Shown here piece by piece: positions 55,316 to 64,000 of a DNA stretch of 64,000 nt. Source of the DNA: Warburgia ugandensis (taxonomy: Eukaryota > Streptophyta > Magnoliopsida > Canellales > Canellaceae); contig CP141128.1 in assembly GCA_035236585.1 (NCBI GenBank), positions 30,858,684 to 30,922,683 of the forward strand. Direction: 5' to 3'. Under the pieces are notes generated by a model. The model saw nothing but the letters and a program-made list of their open reading frames with translations. It ran no database searches and was not told the DNA's origin. The stretch's first letter is position 1. Every line of letters begins with the position of its first letter. The position numbers and the translations under genes are program-made.

Positions 55316-56472
55316 AAAACTTGGTGTTGCTTTAAAGTTACTTGCAAGTGCACAAATCAATGTAGTCTTTTCACATAAGTGAGGACGATCCCATGAGGAA
55401 TCTCATAGGTTTGCATTGGTTGGATTTTATTTAGATTACCTACTTGAACCAAAGAGGGAGAGTTGTGATTAAACTAGGAATCTAAAGTAACATGGAATTA
55501 GACACATGCACAAAATTAGAAACTAAAAGCAAAAGAAACTTCCCTAAATTTAAAATAAACAATTAGAATGGAAACTTGCCTTACTATCATGCAATTAACT
55601 AAAGGAAACTATAGCTATTTAAAAAGATTCAAATTAAGCAATAAAACTTAAGGAGACTACTAAATTAGAAACTTTATTAAATTAAAACTTACCAAATCTA
55701 AAACTTACTAAAAAGGAAAATTTCTAAATGCAACAAGGAAACTTTCTAAATCTAAAAAAATATGCAAACAACTAATTAATAACTTCTAAAATAAGGTCAA
55801 ATAGCTAAATTAACTAAGAATCTAAAAGGAATGGAAGTTAGAACCATGCGCATGGTTTTTGGAATGTGCGCATGATTCCAGAGCTTTACAAATGGTGAAA
55901 TTTAATGTATCTATAGTGAGTTACTATGGAAACAAACTATGTTATCTAAATAATAGCATGATAATCTAAATAGTTACTTAAGGATTCAGGAAAATAAGAT
56001 GTTTTGATAGTTAGAATTAAACCACAAAGTTATGGAAAAATGAATTTCAATACTTCCATACTTAAGAATAGTGAATAAATCTCACATTAGAAAGCTATTG
56101 AAACCATAACCTTTATTCAATAAAACAACCCAGATCTTAATTACATTGATGAATAAACAATCCACAACTAGAATTCCCAAAGAACTTCAATGAATCATAT
56201 CCAATTTACATCAAATTTAGGAGCATAAAAAGGTCTATAATTTTTGAACCTTTCCTAAGCATGAAATCCTATCTAAAAAATAACAAAATTCCAATCCAAT
56301 GCTCACATTGTAAATTATAATGACATTTAAAGAAAAACCTAGAAGGAATTTGAGAGAAATAAAGGCTATGTGGGTGAACTAACTAAGGGAAAATAGCTCA
56401 AAAATAAGGGGGAAATCATGAAAAAAAAAAAATGAATTTCAAGAGGAGAAATCAAGAATTTAAGTTAGCTAT

Positions 56473-59400
56473 TGTAATAACCCCAATTTTTGTAAATTGA
56501 TTGAGAAATCAATTTAGTTTGAATTTTTACAAATTCTGGGCTGGAATATTAGGTTCTTGGAAATTCTCTTTTTAAAGAAATTAAAACATGACTGAAAATG
56601 TAGAAATTATGAATTTACTCAAAAAATCAATTGAAATGACACTATGTACATTCAATTTTGAGTTAAAATGGAAAATCCCAAATTAAAATGATAATTTTAC
56701 CCATAACTGAGATCTAAGGCATCAATATTTAGAATGTACTCAAAAATACGATTCTAATGCCACTATACTCTCAATTTCGAGTTCGGGGGAATAAAACAAA
56801 ATTTTCTCCAAAACGGACTATTTGATCTTCTTTATAAGATATGGCTCCTGAGACGCTGCAACAAGACGCCGCAAAGAAACACTCCCTGCCGGAGCATCTT
56901 CGTGCGTGCACTCCTTGTGAGATGACGTCCTGACGGAACGTCGGTGCAATAGTGCAGGTCCTGGGCATCGCATTACTGTGTGCATCCTGCTGATGGGAGC
57001 ACGGCTACCACTTTGCTCGACTGGACCCGCTTCTCCTGAATGATTAGGACCATCCATTCTGTTGGGCCCAGATCAAATCTGGATCCTCAGAACGACTGTA
57101 ATGTCTATTTTCTTTTGATATCATAAAATTGATAAAAATATTCAAGAAACTTTCTGTTTTGAGGTATTAGGCTTCTAATTTTCATGATTTGGGATGATCA
57201 GATCTTGGGGATGTAATGTAATGATGAAATAATGTTGAAATAAACTAATATCCATGATTTATTTTGATAGATCTAACATAAATGGAGGAATCTACCCTTT
57301 ATGGTAGAAATAACCTAAAAATACAAAGGGACCTACTTGATTAATGAGATCAAGCATAATTAGACCCTTGGGATGGGTTGTATGAATGGGATTCTGATGA
57401 AATCCAGCGAGATCCTGGATTAATTGTGATAAAAACAAGTGGGAATGATCTTTGGGCCTTAATGAAGTAAAAGCCCTAAATGTAATTAAAACCCTTGATC
57501 TAAAGGAAAAGATCTAAGATCTAATGTTTGGATCATAAGTAAAAGTTTCTAATAATCTTAATTTAATTAGTTTACTTGTCTTTTATTTGAGATAGAATTG
57601 TAAATGTGATTTATGTTATAAATTAGGAAGGATGATAGTGTAATTCTTAAATTTTAGCATGCTATGCTCTAAATGTTATTAGATTGTTATAATAGGTTGG
57701 TAATTTAGTTATCTTAGGGCCATGATAGTTTGAATTTAAGATTTTAGCATGATTCCATTAGATTGCTAGTAAAATTTCATGTATTTCATAACTTAGGATC
57801 ATGCTAGTTTAAGTATAGTTTTATTCCATTAGATTAAGTTACATTCATAAGAAACATGTTACTATAAGTGGTTGTGAAATTTATATTGGATTTATGCTTT
57901 AAATTTTATGATTTAATTGCTGTCAAATTTTATTAGTAGATTTAAATGTTAAGTAGTTGTTGAGATATAATGAGCATAAATCACCAAAAATGTAAATAAT
58001 AGAATATAGAGATTCATGGACAATTAAGATGAGTGATAGTTAGTAGGACAATATAAGGATTATCAAATCCTTGGCCCAAACTAGGAGAGTAATAAACCCC
58101 ATGAACGACATTTTAAATGTTCATGGATTTAATTAAAATCAATTAGAAAGAGTACTTAGGGTTAAAATGCTCATAGGAACTGTATGAAAGGTTGAGCTAA
58201 GGTCACTCTAGTGAATGCTGAACATGGTGGATGAGAGAGTTCTCTAATAGAACCTCACTTTTCCCCTACCTTCCGTTGACGTTTGTGAGGTCTAAATGCC
58301 TCCTTACATTAGGATTGAAGTAACCACTTTGTGCTAAGCCATTCAACTAGTAAGCCTTAGTTGATTTGAAATAAGAGGAGCCGCCTAGACTTAGGATGAA
58401 ATAAGCTATCTTCAACCAGTAAAACATTAACTGGTTGAATAATAATAATAATAATAATAAGAGCATAAAGGTTAGTAAATTATCTAACCCTAATAAATTG
58501 TAAGTAAGAGAAGGATGATCAAACAAGATCCATGAGATCTTGTATGATCAAGAACAATAAAAGAAATAAATACTTCTTGTTGATATATATATTGCTTAGA
58601 ATTTAGATGAAATAGAATAGAAGATCTTAGATCAAATAGAATAGAAAATCTTGATCAAATATGATTCAAGGAAGAGAACCAAGATCATCCTCCTTAGGGA
58701 TGATCAAACAACTGAACTTAGATCAAAGAAGAACTAGATGATAGAAGATCTAAGCCCTTGATCTTTATCAACAAGTATAAATTGTTGATCAAAGGATCTA
58801 TGAAAGATCAAGATCAAAGAAATGAATACACAAAGACTTAGAATAGAAAATACTTAGATTTGAAAGATTAGAAGATCATTCTAACCATTAGATCTATTGA
58901 TCAATAGGATAGACACTATCTGAGGAAGATAGATCATGATAGGACAAAAGATCTCGATCCTTTATATCAAAGAACAAGATTAAAAAAAGAATATAGATAG
59001 GATAAAAAATATAGGATTATTCAGATTGTATAAATATATTAACAGTATGCATGGATTTACAGATTATATACATCAGTCAAGATCATGGAAGATCTGAAGA
59101 GATGGATCATTACTTGAAGGTAGGAGGATTTTATGAATGCATTTGCATGAGATATACATGTTGAATACATGATCTTATGTCTAGAAATGTTGACAAGTGT
59201 AATGTAAATACTTGTATAAAATCCCTTGAAAAACCTTATGATCCAACCAAAACACATATGAAATGGTTAAGTTAGAATTGAGGAAAACCCTAAGTGGAGT
59301 GAGAACTAGAAGGTATTCCAGCCCTAAGTAAACAGACAAATTGTCTAGTATGTATGAGAATTACTTTACATACAAGCATGGAGGCTTGTGGTTTTGTTTT

Positions 59401-60495
59401 AAATAGGCATATGCTTGGGGATGCTATGCTAGGAGAGTTAGTAGGGTTTGGCCACCCGCTCTCAGAAACTTGTTATGATATGGATACCAAGCCTAAGCGA
59501 GGCTAAAAGTCGGGTGGGGCAATTATGGGAAGGCCACCCTTGTGATAGCCATGATCCCCCCATACGGACGTGGATATTATGATTTCCACCAAGGATGGTA
59601 TAGGTGGATTATTGGGTAGTTATCCGGGTGCATTGGTACGGATTTGACTCCATGCATAGTAGTCCTTTTGAGTATTTTTGCATTGTGATGCAAGGCATAG
59701 TGAAATGCCTTATAATAGGGCATGATGAGATGTTGAGTAATCATGGATTATCGATATTGCCCAAATGGGGGAGTATTTCCAGCAAAGTCTGGATGATTTA
59801 TCATCTTAGTAGAAGCTAGGTATGATTATGTTTTGAAATATTAATTATTTTTCACGGTTTTAACCGTATATATATCTATACGGCATATACAGTATGTATG
59901 TATAAGGATGTACATATATGACTAAGTAAAAAGATTGATCTATGAGTATGTTTATGAATAATGGAATTATGAAGTATTAGGATTATATAGTCAAATTCTT
60001 ATGCTTCTTGAATCCCCTACCAAGCATAGCTTGTTGAGATATTGTAAATGTTTGAATGTTTACAATATCTTAGATGTAGAGAAGGATAATTAAGAGCTCA
60101 AGACTTGAGAAGACTTGGAAGAATAATCAATCATGGCATACTCCTTGAAGACATGTATTTTTATTTGAGAGCATTGTATTGTATTGAGAGTTTTTATTCT
60201 ATGGTGAGCTTTGAAATTTCGATTATGCAATTTGGACAAGTATTGTAATGAAACCCTGGCTGTACTATGAACCATTGGATGGATTTTGAAATTTAATAAA
60301 AGTATATTCCTTCAATGGAATTTTATCTTATACAAAATTCTACTTATGTTATGTATGAAGTGATGACTTGGGTTTTACAAAACAAGTTCTAAAGAAAAGA
60401 ATTTTCACTGTTTTGTTTTGCAAAATTTTTTTACTACTAAGGGCCCTGCCTTTGAAAAATATATTACAAAATGTGTTACCAAAACCTGGGTCATA
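56473..60495 (+). mobile_element. Chromovirus solo LTR E
   Basis: 4.0 kb LTR of the A/B/C family on the plus strand, TGTAATAACCCCAATTTTTG to CCTGGGTCATA (end altered). TSDs GCTAT (56,468-56,472) and GCCAT (60,496-60,500) match at four of five bases. It keeps the GATC-rich domains and the module shared with Athila leaders (about 58,030-58,340), and has its own version of the CpG-rich cassette at about 56,840-57,070. The TATA region differs from the other copies. Confidence 0.87.
56840..57070. other. GC/CpG-rich variable cassette, solo LTR E
   Basis: CG-dense insert whose right border GGGCCCAGATCAAATC matches A and B, while the interior is unrelated by eye. Minus-strand frames here (56,771-57,057) are a composition effect. 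Confidence 0.6.
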
Positions 60496-61828
60496 GCCAT
60501 TCCCTTAGTTGTCATTACTAGATAAAATCTAACTTGAATCTTGAATGAATAAACAAGAAAATCTGATGGAATGGAGTGAGGAGAGAGAGTAAGAGGATGG
60601 AAAAAATGGGTGAAAAAGAGATCAAAATGAGAACTACACTAAAGTAAGAAAACTAGTGAAAATCAATTAAATAAATAACCTGAATTGGAGAGTGAATAAT
60701 AAGAAATAAAAGGACGAAAAGAACTAAAGAAGTTACAAATCCAAAGCTCAAAAAGATTCCAAGCTAGATTTCTCCTTTCAAGATTATCTCACCCAACCTC
60801 TACTTTGAAAATTCGTATAAAACATGGGGCAATATATAGATGAGTGGTTTTCTGACTAAGGAAGGAGTGAAAACATGAAGAAAGTGGCCCTCTTGTTAGG
60901 GTATTGAATAAGAAAGGTTCAGTGGAATTGATGTAAGCTAGATGATATAGGAAAGAGAGGTGGGAAGATAAGAAGGCTGGTTTCTAATTTTGAACAAGGG
61001 GGTAGGTGTCTTTTTTCTTGGATGGAAAGTGGAGTTTCCCCCCCACTAATTTTGTGATGTTTTATTGAAGGAAAGTTAGGGAATATGTAAGAAATAAGGT
61101 TTAGGAAAAATATGGAAAGATCTAGGGTTTTGAAGTTATTTGAAATGAGGTAGATCTAAAGTTTCCCATTTCATTAACAATTAGGAAAGGGGGAAGTCTT
61201 TTTCCATGGAAGTGCCCTCGTCATTTAATTTATTACATTAGGTTAATTTTTCCATGTGGCAATTAGCTTAATTGACTTGCGTGGCTCACTTTGAGGGCTC
61301 ATTTGGCTTAGCTTCATGGCTCACACCCTTGGCTTTAATAGCTTGGCTTGAATTCCTTAGCGTGTCACCTTCTCTCATGTCTATCCCATGCAAAGGTAGT
61401 GGAAATGCGTGGCTTGCTTCATGGGCCCATTTTAGTCACCTTTAACTCTTTCAAATGCTTCCATTGACCCATCATCTTGCCTTGATATGACCTTGGACCT
61501 TGATCTACTTTAAAATGTTCAAATTTAACCCTTGGCTTGATCTTTTGATCTTAATTTTCAATTCTCATCTTGATAAATCTCAACAGTTGATCTTCATTTG
61601 AATACCTACAAAAAAAAAAAAAATCCTAATCAAATTCTCAAAAATTATGATATTTCACATGCTCACTTTGGATTAGCTTCTAAACTTGTTAAATATCAAA
61701 ATTTAGAATATTTAGGTTAGTAATGCATGTATTATGAATTTAAAAAAAATACCGTAGAAATAACTCTATATTTTATAATACATGAAATACTAATTGGATA
61801 CTTTCAACATAAAATTGAACACTTATCA

Positions 61829-64000
61829 TAGCCCCCAACTAGCATTTTGCTAGTTCCAAGGAAAACATGTAAAAGATAATGAAAACAAAAGTTTTTTCCA
61901 TTTTCGTAGCTAACCAAGATTGCATTTAGCACTTGCAACAAGCCACTAAAACCCTAAGTTATCCCTAATGGATGAGTTTAGCCTTGTGAGGGTTTGCAAT
62001 GAATACACCCACAAAATTCCCTAAGACTAAGTTCCTTAATCTTATCTCAGAGAAATCTCGTCCATTAGTATTCTACTACCTTTAAAACCTTAATTAAGAT
62101 GAATGAGAAATTCCACAAATTATCCACCTACCAAAACCATTTTATTCTAGTTTCATCTTGAAGTGTAGTGTGTGTACAACTATATAAGTTAAGACTTCTA
62201 AATAGATATGATTATTGCTCCATTAGAAAGATGTCTTGACCTCAAATTATCATTGGTATACTCTAAAAAATAAACCTCTCAAAGAAAGAGGTTAAAAAAA
62301 TTTCTTCTCACTATGTGATCGAGTCCAATAATCTAATGGTTCACATAACTTAATAAGCAATAATGAGACAAATAAAATGATCCCTTAGAATGGATGTCAT
62401 TACTAAGACCATAAATAATAGTTCCCTTTTATTCCTTACTATCTATATCCTCATTAAAGCTATGGTCCTCTTAAGATCAATATGTCTTTAGGTAGGAAGA
62501 AATGTAGGCTTGGGTAGGGTTTTGAAAAAAGGTATAAGGATTCAAAGTTCAAATTTGAGTAGAGGTCTTCATGAATTTTTGTTCGTACAACTTCTCCTTG
62601 ATTGTACTTGAAGTGAATATTTTTCCTCTCTTTTCTCCATAACAGTTTCTTTTCTTGTCTTTTTCTAATACTTTTTTCAATCTTCCTTGTATTTCTTTGG
62701 AAAAAAGGCTTTCTTTTTGTACTTCTAATATTTTTCACTATGAATTTTTTTATTGTTCTTCTCTCTACCATCTCTACTCATTTTTTGAAGAATAGGTAAT
62801 GGATATTCTTACTGGGGTTTCTTTGGGGTAGGTGATTTGTGTTTTAAGAAAGAAAAGGCTTTCCAAGAGGCTCAAAGTGTTAAACATGTAGTACATGGTA
62901 GATTATGTAGGCTTTATATCTTTGAGCTAAAATAAGGATCGCCTATATCATTTCTTAGGTTTCTTAAAACCTATCCAAGGCAATAAATATTCAGGAAACA
63001 AAGTTAATAATCCTTTTTAATTCTTAGCATTTTGAACAAACAAAGATATTGGGATTTCTAAATGTAATATGAGGTAAAGAAAATAGGAAATTATGTATAA
63101 CTCTCAAAAGAATGATAGTCTTTGATACTCGCAAGGTGTATAGGTCTCCACTAATTTCCTTAGGGTCTTTAAGTCATAACCATCTATTAATCTAGACTTA
63201 TGTACTATGTGTAAGTGTATTTCTAGATTTAACTTTCATGAAATACTTTAAGACATGAATAAAATGCAGACTTAACCGTATGCATTTTGATTAAGAAGCT
63301 AAAGTAGTGGAAATACTAATCTTCAGACAATCCAATTCCCATCATAGTAAAGGAGCTTAGACCTTAAAAAATTAGAATTTCATTTTTTTCTTTTAAATAT
63401 GAATAAAACAAGACATCTCATGCGTGTCTACACCCACCAACCTTAACTAAACATTGTCCTCAATGTTTTTAGATATAGGACATCTATATGATAAATGAGT
63501 GATGTAGAACAATAAGACTTTAAAACCCTATGTTGCCTCCCAGTGAGTACTAAGTTTAACGTTTTCAGTAAGACTAGACTAACTGGTCTAACTATGCTAA
63601 ATCTAAAATGAAATGGGAAATTTTTTATGCCACTTCAGTATCTCACAGTAGTCTATATACATTCTCCACCTTGAAATTTTTGGTGGTGATAACATTAGGA
63701 CACAATCGACAACCAAAATAATGATGCTTATAACAATTAGTATATGTTTTTCCTCCTTCTCCCATACATTTTCCTAAAATTGGGGATTAAGCTAAGTTTG
63801 CACTTTCCTAAAATGTTGTTCTTGATCTAATGGAGGCAGGGTGGGGCTTAAACCCTTTTTATCCTTTGATGTGTACTTTGGAGTTATATAATGTAAGGTT
63901 AGTACATCAATGATTCATCATCTTCCAATTCTTCACATAAATGTAATGTTTTAGGTGGATTTTTATTATGACATAGAGTTTGATCAAATAATGTCTATAG
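61829..64000 (-). mobile_element. Athila-type element 4, 3' end (runs off window)
   Basis: Minus strand: linker region (64,000-63,600), 3' non-coding region and polypurine run into the LTR at 61,828. ACATTGAGGACAATG near 63,450 marks the block usual before the 3' LTR, and CTATGATGGGAATTGGATTG matches 33,160 in element 2. As in element 1, no RT or integrase lies between linker and 3' region. The rest of the element lies beyond the window. Confidence 0.75.
63600..64000 (-). pseudogene. Linker region, element 4 (partial)
   Basis: Related to 15,434-15,960 by eye, including CAGTAGTCTATATACATTCTCCACC against GGTAGTCTATGTTCATCTTCC (plus strand) at the downstream end, then the continuation matched by 52,901-52,990. 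No long open frame remains; no recognised domain. Confidence 0.55.

Larger units (their letters stand above)
52890..55321 (-). mobile_element. Athila-type element 3, 5' internal half
   Basis: Minus strand: PBS (55,315-55,298), leader, Tyr/Gln/Pro-rich coding remnants, and the linker region, cut at 52,889 by G. Its 5' LTR is 55,322-61,828. No protease, RT or integrase is visible, so it represents a still shorter relative of element 1. Confidence 0.7.
55322..61828 (-). repeat. Athila LTR shared by elements 3 and 4, split by E
   Basis: Minus strand: starts TGATAAGTGTTCAATTTTATG at 61,828 just after a GTTGGGGGC polypurine run, ends GCAACACCA at 55,322 just before the PBS. Without E it is 2.48 kb. 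It is at once the 3' LTR of element 4 and the 5' LTR of element 3. No coding content. Confidence 0.8.

Noticed and set aside
62460-62771. Lys/Arg-rich minus-strand frame of 103 codons
   Set aside because: Lies in the non-coding 3' region of element 4; composition-driven and not conserved in elements 1 or 2.

Overview
This is a stretch of plant nuclear DNA, probably from an angiosperm with a repeat-rich genome. It consists almost wholly of nested, decayed LTR retrotransposons plus an old nuclear copy of mitochondrial DNA (NUMT). No intact host gene was found. The calls rest on conserved motifs read by eye and on LTR ends, primer-binding sites (PBS), polypurine tracts and target-site duplications (TSDs); no database search was run.

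Layout. (1) About 1-15,050 is mitochondrial in origin. It holds a decayed atp8 (orfB), a 5' half of cox3, and decayed trnN and trnC. The atp8 reading frame is split at codon level by chromovirus-type element A (1,413-8,479, + strand), a 7.1 kb remnant shrunk by four microhomology deletions. (2) About 15,050-31,578 is Athila-lineage element 1 (- strand), with gag and protease but no reverse transcriptase. Four insertions sit in it: a solo Athila LTR next to its PBS (19,258-22,128, itself holding a SINE), a chromovirus solo LTR (C, 22,915-27,512) and a solo LTR of a second family (F, 28,118-30,729), the last two in its 5' LTR. (3) 31,579-49,421 is Athila element 2 (+ strand), with decayed integrase, 3' region and the start of its 3' LTR. 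It is interrupted by chromovirus element B (33,647-47,521, - strand), the only element with both LTRs (4.7 and 4.5 kb), PBS, polypurine tract and recognisable gag, protease, RT, RNase H, integrase and chromodomain. (4) 49,422-52,889 is a probable further solo LTR (G) with a two-unit alternating minisatellite. (5) 52,890-64,000 is two Athila-type internal regions (elements 3 and 4, - strand) sharing one LTR (55,322-61,828), which is split by chromovirus solo LTR E (56,473-60,495).

How the parts relate. A, B, C and E are one family: tRNA-iMet-type PBS, LTR ends TGTAATAACC...GTCACA, an LTR of 4.0-4.7 kb nearly as long as the 4.6 kb internal region, and chromodomain motifs of the Tekay/Del kind. 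In A, B and C a TATA box lies about 0.6 kb into the LTR, so most of the LTR would be transcribed leader. The Athila elements have an Asp-type PBS and 2.2-2.7 kb LTRs. All coding regions carry stops and frameshifts, many of them C-to-T or G-to-A changes as expected of methylated plant repeats. Order of events inferred from nesting: the NUMT precedes A; Athila 2 precedes Athila 1 and B; Athila 1 precedes its solo-LTR insertions; F, with a perfect TSD and much retained CpG, looks among the youngest.

The most unusual observations are a sequence module shared by Athila leaders and chromovirus LTRs, a GATC-rich domain and a variable CpG-rich cassette inside the chromovirus LTRs, inverted GGCGGTG boxes upstream of the TATA box in F, and the alternating 61/46-bp minisatellite in G. 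No new defence or metabolic system is visible.
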